Shown here: positions 12,741 through 25,597 of the stretch, piece by piece
Position numbering within the stretch: the stretch's first letter is position 1
Layout of the letters: every line of letters begins with the position of its first letter
From: Phoronis australis
Taxonomy: Eukaryota > Phoronida > Phoronidae
Direction of reading: 5' to 3'
NCBI GenBank assembly: GCA_002633005.1
Contig: NMRA01000689.1
Location: forward strand, 1-64,000
Length of the DNA stretch: 64,000 bases
Program-made: the position numbers and the translations under genes
Notes under the pieces: generated by a model
The model's input: only the letters and a program-made list of their open reading frames with translations
Databases searched by the model: none
What the model was told of the DNA's origin: nothing

Positions 12741-13589
12741 AACGGAGCTGAAGACGGTACTTGAAGTCACGCAGTTCTACAGCCAGGAACTCAAGATTCA
12801 TAAATGGCCTCGCAGATTTATGCTAAAAAAAAGCAAACGAAGAACATATTCGTGCAAGAAAATCGATGTTTTTTTATGAAAAACTACGAACAACTATTGT
12901 CTAAGATAAATTCATATAATTCAGTTCCACTTTGGGCAAATTAGTTTTTCATGTTCCGATGTTGACCATTATGGCACCTTAAATACAATATTAAATATAC
13001 AGCTTTATGGAAAATTAGTGCTGTTTTGGAATTTTATTAAATACCAGTTTTGTAGTACTTGGGATGCAATTTTCAAATTTTCAAGTCACAACGTGTAGCT
13101 CACAATGGATTCTGAATTAATGAAAGGCGTCGCCATGAAACGACAGCACTGCCACAAAATGCTGCTGGCAATAGACGTCAGCATATATGGGTTCACTTCA
13201 GTTTTCACTGAGTGAGGAACTTGGGCTAATGTGTTCACATACCATATGTAATCAAACAAATGGAGTGCAGTACTTAATTCTTCTGATATTCAGAAAGCTT
13301 CACATGTCTCTAATGGGACTTGAAAAAGGCAACTAATAAAGAATTTAAGCAGTCTACATATAAAACGAACGATGAGATCGATACCATTGAAATCTTCACG
13401 CTAGGGAATAAAATCCTAAAAAGATCTTTACGAATTCAGAACAGCTTCAGGAATTAGAACTCATCGTGGGAAACGGAACGATACTAAGAGTACATTAGCA
13501 TGTTTATATTTTCATTGCTTTTATCACACTTTTATTGACATTGTTTATGATATTGTTAATGATATTACAGATATGAGAGTGATGAATGA

Positions 13590-13650
13590 TTGTAAATGAT
13601 GACGATGACGATGAAGATGATGATGAAGATGACCATGAAGATGATGATAG
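13590..13650. repeat. GAT/GAC trinucleotide microsatellite
   Basis: Imperfect run of GAT, GAC and GAA triplets. The Asp-rich, Met-rich and Ser-rich frames over it are repeat artefacts. Confidence 0.85.
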
Positions 13651-13919
13651 GTCAGTTGGGGAACTTTGGTCTATTGACACGCCTCTCCGCCAGCCAACAA
13701 TGTTCACACGTAATAGCACTTTTCATTGCCCAGAATCGATGCTTGAAATTTCATGGAGTCACGCGCAACGAGATTGAAGCCACGACAAATATGTTAGCGA
13801 ATCGAGTCGAGTTTTCCGGCTTAAACAGGTACACCCTCTTACGATTAAGTCGGGAACAAACCAGCGCTGGTGTGCTTTGCATAGTAAATGAGAACACGTT
13901 CAATTTTGCTTAGATGTTA

Positions 13920-16740
13920 CTTGATGCAAGCTTGTCTGTTTAGCGGGTTGAAAAAAAAATATTAATTCCCGTTCTTTTACACCAACGACAACTCAGAACG
14001 ACTATAAACCCGCCCCGTCACAAAAACTAACTTTATATTTAGACTGACTTTTGTTGCGAAATTGGTCTCAAAATTTTCCTTAGTGAAATTAGAGGTGGGT
14101 TTTTTAGCTTGGAAAGAACTGACAGTTTGTCATTGCTTGAGAGGAGGATCTCCAGTTCTGCAACTGTGATGACGGTTTTTCCAAATCAAGAAACCATCTC
14201 TCGCCTGAGTTTGAATACAGCTGAGATCAGGTGTACAGTGCGAAAAAAGATCTAAACAAAAATTAGTTTCTTTCGTTGCCGGAACCCGAGTTTACAGACG
14301 CTTTAAATTTACTGGGCAATACGGTAATTTTCCAGTTCTTTTTTAATTATCAATACCGAAAAGTTGTTACAGAAGTCCTGGCATTTATTCAATTCAAAGA
14401 CTTGGGTTGTAACAGAGCCCAGCTGTTATTAAAGACTTGGAGGTTAATTAGGTTATAATTACGACGGCAAACAGTAATTATGCCTTAGCCGATCTTTTGC
14501 TTCATGGTGGCAAATGTGCAACAGAACCAACAACTGACTGGAGTCCCGCCCCCTATTGAGTTTTTATTAATATTTCAGCTCCTCGGACTCTATTAGGGCC
14601 CAGCTTCTATTGGAAACATATTTTTTATTATTTACTCTTAACTCAAGGTATGTTTTAACACAGGCAATGGTATTTATATACTATTTTTAAATTTTATTTG
14701 GTTTTCCGATATCCGGTTGTGACGGTGACTCATTAAATATTTCGTACATGTTAAATCATTATAACCATCTGAAATGACCATTTGTATAGTTTGCTTAAAA
14801 TTGTCGATTCATATCAACAGAAAATTCACGGGAGCACATCGCAATTGATTAAATAACCTGCACCGTGCTGAATCTTAAAAGTTATGTTAGCACAAAGATC
14901 GCATTTTTTAATGTAGAAGTATATGTACATGCAGTTCTGCTGAGGAAATAACCAAACGTCTAGTGTCCAGCATGCTTTTGATACAAACGCCAAATCAAAG
15001 ATCCACTATTACATTTTTGGTGTGAACGCGACGAAATTCTGTAAACAACCGGAACTGGTGTTGTGAGACGACAAGAAAACAAGAAGCAATGGTGTTTAGG
15101 ATATTTAGTTTGTTCAATAATGCAAGTTCAACTTGCTGAGCTACAGTAACGCGCACTGTCAAAAATCGTAGCCTTCGTCCTAGACGTGGGACGTTCACCG
15201 ACTTCGGGCATCGAGTTGCAAAAATCATCAATTTATTTTTCCTTGACAATCTAAGGTTTTCAATCGCCGGTCTGTTTTTAGTTAATTACTACCTCTATAG
15301 TCCTTGCGCATTTGTGTAAGAATAAACTCACGCGTATTGTACTGTTTTAATGATTTACACTGAGTAGACTTGTTGATCGCTATATCCAACACATTTGTTA
15401 AACATTATGCTTAGATCGCATACACCATTTCCTGAGTGCGTGCGCCTACAAAGATTCCGAGTTTCAGAGGAAAGGGTGAACTGGAAATTAGAAAACGCTT
15501 AACAGAATTACATGGTATGAGCCTTACCGTTCGAGTTACCAGCCGTCACCTCCAACACGTCTTCCGCCTACTGCAGTATTCCAACTGTGTTTGCAACTAA
15601 TTCAGTTTACATACGTTAATGTTTTTTGGAGTCAGTAGTTGATGAAATCAATTTGTATTCCAGACTCGAATCTCTGACTAACGCGATAACGATAATCCAA
15701 ATTGACGAGGGTGAATGAACGCTTGTATACAGAAAAGAGAATGCCTTTTTCCATAAAATCTACATTGAATAGGATCCCAAACGAATTCTCTTTTGGAATG
15801 AGACTTCGTTTTAGGAATGTTAAGAAATGTCTTATCAAATCCTCGGAACAATGACATTTTTACTCTAATGATGCTAATTTATGCTTCCAATTAGTCTGGA
15901 AGTTTTGCTTTTTGAAATGATGTTGTACAGAGAACACATCGATGAAACGCACGACTGTCATTCCGTCGGCAACGGATTCATGACATATTCTTTGTTTTCC
16001 GTCATGTCCGTGTCCGTGTCAGTATGATGCTCATCCGACAAAATATTCGTTAGTTTCCGTACGACGTCATCGTATGCACTGTACAATAGACATAATAAAT
16101 ACTAGCTCGTGAAACGGATTTCCGGCACAAACCTTATTTTGAAAAAATTTTAACTGTTTAGGTGGCCTTGTTAATGTTTGAGAATCTGTAGATAGTCACT
16201 GACCTCTTGAATTACATCTCCCGTTCGTTTCATTCAAAATACGTTTTTCAACAATCTTCGAATTTATCCGCTCTTTAATTGCGTGATATTTCTCTCTTGT
16301 GCCTCCGGTATAAAGAAAGGTTAGAATGCTACCCAAATTATAACGGAAATGGTCAAAACCGAGCCGGGGAAGCATGGGAAAGATCGAACATCCGGGCCCA
16401 GGAATTTAAAGCCGGGAGAACGTCAGGACAGAAGAACACAAGACTGGTGAAGAATGGGCTTGCAATACAAGGGTATAGGGGAACAAAACATCTCTGAATC
16501 AAAACAGAATACTTCCCTTGTTCTCAAAAATGAAGATAAAATGATTTTTGCTTTGTTAATGAAAATGTTTCGCAAATTTGTCTATTGTAGTTTGTAGAGA
16601 CGTTGACTGGTTGTGGAAAAACATTGAACCAAATCCAGCAAACTTTAGAATACAGAAAAAGTCAACGAGGTTGTTCCGAAATTATCAAATGTCATGATTG
16701 TCTGAAGTTGACAAAATGTAACAGTATGTGGAACGGATTA
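13920..16740. other. Intergenic sequence, no supported gene
   Basis: AT-rich with short frames only. I see no conserved domain, RNA gene or paired repeat. Confidence 0.5.
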
Positions 16741-16748
16741 AGATATAA

Positions 16749-16900
16749 TTGATGATGATGGTGGTGGTGGTGGTGGTGGTGGTGNNNNNNGGTGATGGTG
16801 ATGGTGGTAGTGGTGATGATGGTGGTGGTGGTGGTGATGGTGATGGTGATGATGATGGTGATGGTGGTGGTGGTGATGGTGATGATGATGATGACGATGT
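16749..16900. repeat. GGT/GAT microsatellite with a 6-N gap (16785-16790)
   Basis: Continuous GGT and GAT triplets on both sides of a run of six undetermined bases, so the true array length is unknown. Poly-His, poly-Thr/Ile and poly-Gly/Asp frames in this interval are artefacts of the array. Confidence 0.95.
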
Positions 16901-16904
16901 AATG

Positions 16905-18893
16905 AGGTGTAATCACTCATTTAAAAACTTCCGATTTGAAAGTTTGGCAAGAGGTAAAGCGAGAACGTTAGGACTATATTTATGGATTACATTAAGTCCG
17001 AATTTGAGTTTCGTTTTTTGCGAGCAACCGTCGTGACATCCTCATTTCTGGTAATACAAATTCCGTCTTATCTCAGGAAGACAAAGTGGTGGTGGTGACA
17101 ATTCGTTATTTGAGCACCCTGTGGCCCTTTCATTGTCCCACGGAACGCCAGAGAAGTGCGGATATGGTTTGTACAAGAAAGTCTCGTATTGGTGGACCTG
17201 CAAACTGGCACTGATTAAGTTCGTACGTCACTTTCATGTCCGGAGAGCTAAAAAACTTTCAATTAAAGTCGCTTAATTTACTTCAATTTTCGAGTTTTTT
17301 GGGATCTGGAATTCACGGTTTTGTTATGCAAGGCTATAATGGATGGAATATTGATGCTGACAATGTAGTCATTTGTCTAAATAAGGTAAACTCTGTTTTT
17401 AAGCACTTGAAAATCTTTAGTCACCTTTCTTGAAACAGATCGCTGGTCAGTGCAGCATAAAAGTAGATAACAACAATGGCTTCAATCTACCGTGTCCTTG
17501 CAGTGACCAATGCTTTTTGACGACTAGCCACAATAATACACATATCGAGAGACTGGTGGGGTTATTCCCAAGATTAAGGCAATTAAGCAAAAGCGAAACA
17601 CGTCACTACTTTAAAAATTGTTGTCTTTATTCAAACTTTACTTGTTTTCGTCAGTATGACATATTTCGGTTGAATTATCTGTAAAACCATTTTCACAAAA
17701 ATGGTTCATATTTATTAAGTTGAGACAATTGAGTTATTTGATATCTATGAATGTTGGTGGAAATAGCTGCAACAAGCACTCCATTTTCGATAGAAAATTT
17801 TATCGTGAAAACAATTCTATGAAGCAGATATACACGTATGTTCACATTTCTGTTATTATTGTTATTATCCGTTAGAGATACTCTTTATGCTTCATTTTCG
17901 TTGAAGACTTCATAAAACGGATCTTAACAGAAAATGAAAGGGTTTCTTGATAGAACGTGGCCGTACTATTCCTATGGATATGGGACAACCTTTATGTAGC
18001 GCACGATAACGTCACACGTAAATTGACAAATCGTATCGAACGAGCTTGATGGGTACTCCGCTGTGCCGCAGGTATGACTATAGACCGCCTACTCCGTATA
18101 CTTTCAATGGACGATATCTGTGCTCTTCCGCATAACGTACGTCATAATTCACTAGCGACACCTGGCCCATTATCTGGTGTTATTTCCGGCAAGTGACGTC
18201 GTCTACTACCTTGGTCGGTTATTGTGTGGTCGGGTGGCATTGCTAAAAGTACTCACGATACCAGCAGTTCTACTTTTTAAGATTTTGAATAGCGTTTTAC
18301 TTTCGTTGTACTGGAATAGATGCAAGAATTTGCAAGAATTTCCTTTCACAATGCATTAACCGGAAAATGAACCAGATAATTGAGGAGAGTGGCGCCGCCT
18401 CTTGGATAGCACGGAAGAAAATGTCAGAGTTGTGAATTTGTTGTCTATAATCTATGATATGACGTCGTAAGATTTAGAAAAATGTCTCCTCTAAATCTCA
18501 CTTAATATCGTTAATAACAGTCTCGCCATGTAACATTCTGTCGATACGTCCATTGTAGTAAGGTTGGTTTCAAATGCGGGTCCCCTGAAATAACACGTGT
18601 GAAGTCACATTGAAGCCCGCACAGCCAATATCGCATACTTAAACCCGATATAAGCGCAACAGGCATTTGAGGCCAAATGGTTCATTAAGCTCTAACTGAA
18701 ACGTTTGCTTGAATACATTTGTATAATTGTATGTTTATTAAAGCCGTCACCTACATGCCGACTTGTAAGTACATGTATTCTTCGTCAGAATATTTGATCC
18801 AAACTGGTCACATCATGAAGGCATTCGTCTAAGTTCTCCAGCACTGAAATGCTTCATTTCCACTCTCATGATATCAAAACACTATAGTACTGA
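16905..18893. other. Intergenic sequence, no supported gene
   Basis: Short frames only and no recognisable domain, splice chain or repeat pair. Confidence 0.5.
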
Positions 18894-18919
18894 CATCAGC
18901 GGGTCACGTGACGCTGATG
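18894..18919. promoter_or_regulatory. Palindromic E-box, CLEAR-like (GTCACGTGAC)
   Basis: The 10-mer GTCACGTGAC is the consensus for bHLH-ZIP factors of the TFEB/MITF/USF type. It sits inside a larger near-palindrome, CATCAGC on the left and GCTGATG on the right. No adjacent gene could be identified, so a regulatory role is speculative. Confidence 0.3.
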
Positions 18920-19255
18920 CTGATGTATGAATATTCCTGTGTGGAGTAATCGGGAAGAAACATTCAAACATTAACGTAGGCCTATTTTGCGTGTGATTTG
19001 ATTGACATCACTCAGAAAATGAAGTTTCGAAGAGAATTTCCACAAGCAATACGAAAGTACAATGTAGGGATTAGACCTGAGTCGAGTGATCGCTTATCTT
19101 TCGTACTTAATATTCGAATTGGTAGTGCTAACGAATAAATGTCTCTAGGCTTTTTATCATCTGATAGATTGAGAGCAGACAGAAGCCCATTACCATGGGT
19201 GCGTTAGGGTGATAATGGACCGGCGTGAGAGAGTAGCTGAATGCAGGGTAGAGTT

Positions 19256-19341
19256 CTCGCTGGTTCCCTGCGTGCTCAGGCCAGCTAGCACGTGCTGGCG
19301 CGGCTACCGCCCCACCTAGCGGCACGCAGGCAACCAGCGAG
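19256..19341. mobile_element. 86-bp MITE with 20-bp TIRs and 9-bp target duplication
   Basis: The ends are CTCGCTGGTTCCCTGCGTGC and the inverse GCACGCAGGCAACCAGCGAG, with one mismatch. It is flanked on both sides by GGTAGAGTT (19247-19255 and 19342-19350), an exact 9-bp direct repeat. A 9-bp duplication with TIRs fits Mutator-like elements (8-11 bp), but the TIR is too short to assign. The exact flanking repeat suggests a fairly recent insertion. Confidence 0.85.
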
Positions 19342-19750
19342 GGTAGAGTTCAGTTGCTAGGACGTCGCTAAAAAGCAAGACTTCGCGAGATTACGTCACA
19401 TATTGCCGTGTATTTTAAATGAGAACGCGTGATTTTGACTAGAGTTTAGTAAGGTCCTATAGGGTAGGTCCTAGAATTACTGAACCCTAGCCAAGTAGTT
19501 TTAAGGAAAGGGTCCTTGCTTTACTTGCGACACCTAGCGAAATTCGAGTTCCCCGACTATGACGCAGACGATGATTACGATTGGACCAAGAGTTCCGTTT
19601 TACAACCGAAACACTGCTTTATTCAATAATATGCAAATATAGAACGATCCGTGAGACATATCAGACCATGTGTATCGAGGGGCAAGGCTGTTACAGGTAG
19701 AAGAAAGGCATGAGACTTCGGACGATATTGCTCTCACCTAGGGGATATCA

Positions 19751-20146
19751 GGGCCCGGTCTCTAATCTTTGTACTCGAAACGAACTCGAAACTATTTTTG
19801 GCAATTTCTCTGCTCCTTTTGTGCGAACTTAAGATAATTGGTTATCAGACTGTGCTCGAATACATTATAGTTTATGCATAGGAATTTCTAGTTCAAGTTT
19901 GCCCTTGAAGACCCTTATATTCGTGCTACAAACTCGAGTAAAAACTCGAAATTTCGAGTTCAAACTCGAACTTATTGCCTTAATATTGGGTTAACAAACT
20001 GTGAACTAAGGGCAATAAATTAGCTACGTAAGTTATTGTGTACTTGAGCATAGAATAATAGACACTTATCTTGAGTTCGCCCAAAAGTAGAGTAGAAAAT
20101 GCCAAACCTAATTTCATTTTGAGTAAAAAGATTGGAGACCGGGCCC
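19751..20146. mobile_element. 396-bp element with ~20-bp TIRs
   Basis: It starts GGGCCCGGTCTCTAATCTTT and ends with the inverse, AAAGATTGGAGACCGGGCCC, with one mismatch. The interior repeats 'actcgaa' and its complement many times, including a 'ctcgaaatttcgag' palindrome near 19948. It is non-coding, and no target-site duplication is apparent. Confidence 0.75.
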
Positions 20147-21751
20147 AGGTCATACCGAAGGGTTGGTCTATATTTGTTTCGTTACATGCGCAACATCGCT
20201 ATTATTTCTTTCCGCGGATTTCTTCGTCCCTCATTAGATTGGAAAGCTTTTCCTACTCCGATGCACTGTTGTTCTCTGATCGCGTGACTGGTCAGTTCGA
20301 CACTGAGGACGACTTGAACACACGATGTTTCATGACTAACCGGTAGACTTTACTTCATAACGGAAGGTGACGTTCTGCGGTTTAACCAACCAGAGGATAG
20401 AAGGATCACCAGTAGGCGCCTAGATACCAAGTGAAACTTTTCATATTTTTATCACAAGGGCATGCTCATGTGTATATTGCATAAAACTAAACGCAATCTG
20501 AAGGGTATCTCTAAGGTATAGCAAATCAGGTTTTCATTTAGTTATTATCTAAATACTACGTTTTAGTTACTAAAGAGATTTTCATTTCCGGGCAGATTTT
20601 AATGGCACATTTCAAATAACATGTTGATTTCATTAACTTTCTTATGCGAAATTCACCAACTTGGACAACAAGACACTCTTTGCCTTCCTCTCATCAATAC
20701 TTACGACTTAGAAAACGACCCAAGTGCAAAAACACAATAAAAACAACCAGAAGACTCACTGAAACTGAACTGTGAGAAAGATTTTTCTGCGCAAACTATG
20801 CACAGGAAAATCATACGGCAACGCTCTCAATCAAATGCTGTCATCCGATTTGATAAACTCGCGCAATAACGAAACTTTACATGTACATGTTTACGAAGAA
20901 TTGATCGTGAGTGACTGGGCGATTGATAAATCCACGCAATAACGAAGAAAAAAATGTGACGAAAGACCATAAAAAATTTTAGGCAGGAGATCGCTCGCGA
21001 GCTTAAGATAGTTTTAAAACATATAATGTCCCAAACATCCTTCTGAAAATAAGGTTTGATTTTCACACACTACAGGTGCGACTCACTTTCTATGTTTGTG
21101 TTTTCGCTCACTTGCATTGACGTTGTCTGTAGTAAGAGTGCAAGGGTGTGGTTGGAGTTCAGGCTCTATGACACGGGTACCTTGTAAGAATGGATTCCAC
21201 CTTCCAAATTAGCTATCGGCCATTTGCCTGGCTACGTCCCCAGGACACTTTTTAGTCCCATTGAGACCATTTTAAACTGTAAATTTCGTTTTCTATATTT
21301 CCCTTTATTTTGTGCAAACTGTAAATCAAAGAAAACGCGATTTTCAATTTCTAACTGCTATTTTTATGTGATTTAAACAAAAAAAATAGAGTTTAAAGTA
21401 ATATTACGGGGTCATTGCTGACCGCTGCTGTGGAAATTAAGTTTCAAATTTTGTTTCACGTTATTTGATGCAGTTGCAATTATTTCAACAAGAGTCGAAC
21501 CGCGTATCTCTGATCATGATTTTAAAGCATCGTCTTTATTACTGCGCTACCGACAAGCGAGAGTTATGCATAATCAATTGCTTCTTTTCATTCCGAGAAT
21601 CTCCTGGTTTCTTTTTTCAAAATATTTCCACGTCAAAGTGGACAAAACACTGGGAGCAGTTTTTTCGAACGAGTGATCGAAATATGATCGAAAACCCAAA
21701 GGTAGCCTCCTTCCATAAAATAATTAGCGGATGTTATCATATCCAATAAAC
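20147..21751. other. Intergenic sequence, no supported gene
   Basis: Short frames only; nothing recognised on either strand. Confidence 0.5.
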
Positions 21752-21890
21752 CAATTATTGACCTTCACACTTGGTCAATATTTTGGTTTTCGGACCCCAA
21801 AAATGTGATGATGACCTTGGCTCCGTGTCATTGTCACATTTCGGAAGGATCAAAACCAAAATATTGACCACGGTGAAAGTCAAATAATTG
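21752..21890. mobile_element. 139-bp MITE with ~38-bp TIRs
   Basis: The left end 'caattattgaccttcacac' followed by 'tggtcaatattttggtttt' is repeated inverted at the right as 'aaaaccaaaatattgacca' and 'aagtcaaataattg'. The arms are about 38 bp with several mismatches and the centre is short. It would fold into one hairpin and has no coding potential. Confidence 0.8.
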
Positions 21891-23696
21891 TATAGCGTTG
21901 TGTCGTAGCTGAGCAGTGCAAAAGCCCTAGACCTTTCTGACGCATTAATACACTCACCTGCAATTCTTCCTCGTCGGGTACCAGCAACACCTAACCAATA
22001 CACAACCATCCGTTTCTAGCATATTGGTACGTGCTCATTTGTTGACAATGAATAGCTAAAGTTATGGCAATTTTCGCACAGGTCAACGACTCTTTTACAA
22101 CTGCACCTTGAGCGAAGCTAACACGGGTTAGAACTTTGTTTGCCACAGTTACGGCCCAATAATCCTTCAGAGCTACAGTCTGGCGGAAATATATCATGGC
22201 ACTGTGAATTCCTGCACCGAGCACACATCAATAGCATGACATTGCGTTGGCCGCATGACATATCGATGCAGGTATGTTTGCATTCTAGGTCGAATTATGA
22301 CTAAAATTGAAAAACGATAAGCAAGTCTTTTTCAGTTTAGCTTTTTTAAATTACAATATTTTGTTGTTCTTTCAATTTTGTGAAAAAATCATTTTTCACA
22401 AACTTCTTTTCTTTTTCAACGATTCATCTTCCATACACAGGCGCAAAGGAAAGATGTCCCGTGAAGAATTATCTTTTGTACGAATTTTGTTTAAAAATAC
22501 CACAAATTTCGATATGGAAAGGAGTGCACAGGTTTCAAGATTTTATCTTTTCAATTTCTAGTCATTACCGTTCCCATGCCATTTTGTCTAAGAAAGACCG
22601 TAGTTTTGCAGAAGTTTCGCGTATCTATAACTATTTCGTTACTGAAAACAAGTCGTGCATAGGCTATGCCATTAATACGGTGTGACAACTAGTCTTGCCC
22701 ATATCGTTTATATCATTTCCCATTGAATCTGGTGCAGAGTTCGTTAAAAACGATACGACATTGATTGTCAGACAACTGCCTTCTGCACAGAAATTTCTCA
22801 TTCAATATGTATGCAATATACAAGGCCGACAAGATTTCTAAGAATGTGACTGATATTTTCAGAGACAAATGATAAGTTTACAACGAAAGTTACACGCGGC
22901 TAAACTGGGCAGAAAATATGGCAGATTATTCACGAATACTACTTACAAATAACAGACTGTTCATAGGTTACTATCTGATGCCCACGCCATGCACGGATTT
23001 AGTGGTGAGACGGTGGCCTTACTTAGCGGCACATCGCCAGTTTCGTACCTGGTGGCGGCTAAGATATTGGATTCTTTTAACTTGTTGTAGAAATTGAAGA
23101 CGTAGTCCTAAAGTCTAAAGGTCATTGAATGGAAAAGTAAATTGTTACCGAAGGGGCCAGCAACTAGTCACAAGTAATGTGTCATTTTCTAATTCGAAAT
23201 TTCCTGTATGGCCAACCCCAATCAAATCTTAGTCGATAAGCATAGCGAAATGCAACTTTAAATGCAAACGCGTTTACTTGGTGGGAATAACGCAGCATAA
23301 TCTATCTAGAGGGTCGAGCTCTCTGAATGGAAAAATCACCTGCTCTGTGTTTCACCAACAGTTACTAACATAAAATTTGTAACTATTAGCAAGTATTTAC
23401 CAAAACTGAGAATGGACAAAGGTCACATCACTACTGACTGACTTGCACTCTGGTAATTTTATTAATTTAGTCTCTCTACTCGTCGTTGATACGGGATAAC
23501 CGAGACGGTGAGGGCATTTACAGAAATTAACAGCCATTTATGTTTTGTTGATATGAGTGAAAATGCAGATCCTGACTGTCTATCTTTAAAGAGAATATAT
23601 ATTTTTTGTGTTAATTAAGTGTATTTACTATCCAAGGAACAACAGGAAGTGACGTGAAAGGTCGCCATTTTGGTCCTGCATCCACTTCCGGCTTTT
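21891..23696. other. Intergenic sequence, no supported gene
   Basis: No domain or splice chain. Just before family A copy 2 (23644-23692) there is a cluster of GGAAGTGACGT, GCCATTTT and ACTTCCGG, which are ETS/CRE, YY1 and ETS-type motifs of the kind seen at housekeeping promoters. No transcript could be traced from it. Confidence 0.4.
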
Positions 23697-23918
23697 CATG
23701 CGCGCACCAAGCCTAACATATGGGGCTCGAATTTTTGAGAACGTGGACCTTTTACTATGATTCACGGGGTACTTTTATACCTACGAATTGTGCATTCGCC
23801 GGAATTTTGGTAGTTCCTGTCTTTTTAGTGTACTTTGGTCTCATTTTTTACTTTTTGGAGTTTTTGTTTCTCTGAGGCGGACCTTTTAGACCCCCGAGCC
23901 CTCCTGGGTGAACGCATG
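23697..23918 (-). mobile_element. TIR element family A, copy 2 (inverted)
   Basis: It begins CATGCGCGCACC and ends GGTGAACGCATG (worn TIR). Read on the minus strand it shares 'agagaaacaaa', 'agtaaaaggtcc' and 'aaaaattcgagcccc' with the copies near 1 and 55.5 kb. It is non-coding. Confidence 0.75.
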
Positions 23919-24289
23919 TTCTTTTGTGTGTTATTAAAAATGATCGAAGCTGGCTGCGCAAAAAGTAGCTCATCCGTGAAAAATGCAATGTATTCTCTTT
24001 CCTGTAAACATTAGATTCAAACTTCCTTACAAAGTTTTAGGGAACTTAGTTGAGTCCCTATTTGGGACTGTGTCATGGAAACAAGCACAGATGTTTTGTC
24101 ATCAAAATACCCCACAATTAGTTTTAGAAGTCGTACAGAGAGGTAAGTTTGTCAACTTTTTATCTGAGACAATGACCCAAAAGCACTCTTTCGTGCAGGA
24201 TGTAAAATATCACCGAGGATAGACTAAAATATAATGGTACTCATAATTGATTGGATTCGTGTAACCATAGTTCACTAACAACTATAGTC

Positions 24290-24769
24290 TATAGCCACGT
24301 GTACATGATCGTGTTTACATCGGAACGTATATTCACACCCGGCAATATATATTCAGGCACGGTACACGTATCTTTGCCATATAAACGCAAATAAACACGT
24401 GCGAATATACACGAGGAGCACGTGAACGTGATTTTAATTTACACACTGGTGTAAAAGCAAGATCACCGCACCATAAGTTGCAATACAAAATTACTTCTCT
24501 TCTTCAAGAAATGCCATTTCCCAAAATATTTTTCTATTCTCATATGTAGTTTGATATCATGGTCTGCTGCTGCTGCCGCCGCCGCTGCTGCTGTCGCCGC
24601 CGCCGCCGCCGCTGCTGCTGCTGTCGCTGCTGGATGAAACTTTCATATCTTTTTGATGCGGCGGTTTTATTGTATATGCATCATCTCTAAGAGGTGTAAC
24701 AGGCAATTACTTATACACTGTAACTTCATCAGGACAATTCAGCTTTTCGGTTTTCTTTTGCAAAAGTTC
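24290..24769 (-). repeat. Family B repeat, copy 2 (inverted, triplet-rich core)
   Basis: This is the inverse counterpart of 12223-12740, about 11.9 kb away. The triplet core (about 24570-24640) is longer and purer here: CTG, CCG and TCG triplets. Flanking blocks 'gaacttttgcaaaagaaaac', 'ctgaattgtcctgatgaag' and 'tttgcgtttatatggcaaa' are conserved, while other stretches have diverged by substitutions and indels. Confidence 0.75.
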
Positions 24770-25597
24770 GTTTTTCACCGTTTGAACGCTGAATTTCCAA
24801 AAGCCAACGCGTCATGAACGTAACCCTGCTAAACCATCTTGTGTTTACATCACTAATATAAAAATCAGTGTCAGTAAGCACACACCAAAAACAATCGAAT
24901 ACTAGAACCACGTTGTCGAAACAAAAATCGCGAACATTTCGTACGCTACTATTGATATGCGACTTAGGCCTACATCAGTATCACTACTATAGACCGCCGC
25001 ATTAGGAAATCCCAAATTTAACATTCAGGTGATGGCTTTATGAAAATTTTGCGCAGAATGGCCTATCGAGTAATATCGAGTAATCGACTGTAACTGAGCG
25101 GGTAACTTCATGTATGCAATGAGAACAGGAAAACACGTGCTTTCGTATCTCCGCCTGGTTACCAACAGTGTGGTTACCCAAATCCTGTTCGCATCCGTTA
25201 CGAATTGACTCCAACTTGACTGCATGTCTTGTTCGTTTGTAATAGTACAGTCGATGACTACTTAGCAAAACGAGTGGGCCAATAGAACTTTTGAACGGGG
25301 TTTACTCAGCCTCCGAGCTATCCAAATTCAAGGCAACTGTTCTAAAAAAAAGCTTCTCTTTACTAGAGAACGATGCTCGTGTCGATTTCGCTGCGGAATG
25401 TATAGATTACTGAGCGAAACTATAATTGCTTTTCATTTCCCCCATATGACAGCGATAGTTTAAATAAATTCACTCCCGGATGTAGATTTGCGTGTGGTGT
25501 ATATTTACACACGAGTGTGCTGCATGGAAACGGCAGGGTCGGATCCATGATTTTGAGTTGGGGGGGCCAGGGCACAGGAATAACCAGAATTTCGGCA

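Noticed and set aside
16738-16920. Poly-His, poly-Thr/Ile and poly-Gly/Asp open frames
   Set aside because: They are translations of a GGT/GAT microsatellite and include undetermined bases.
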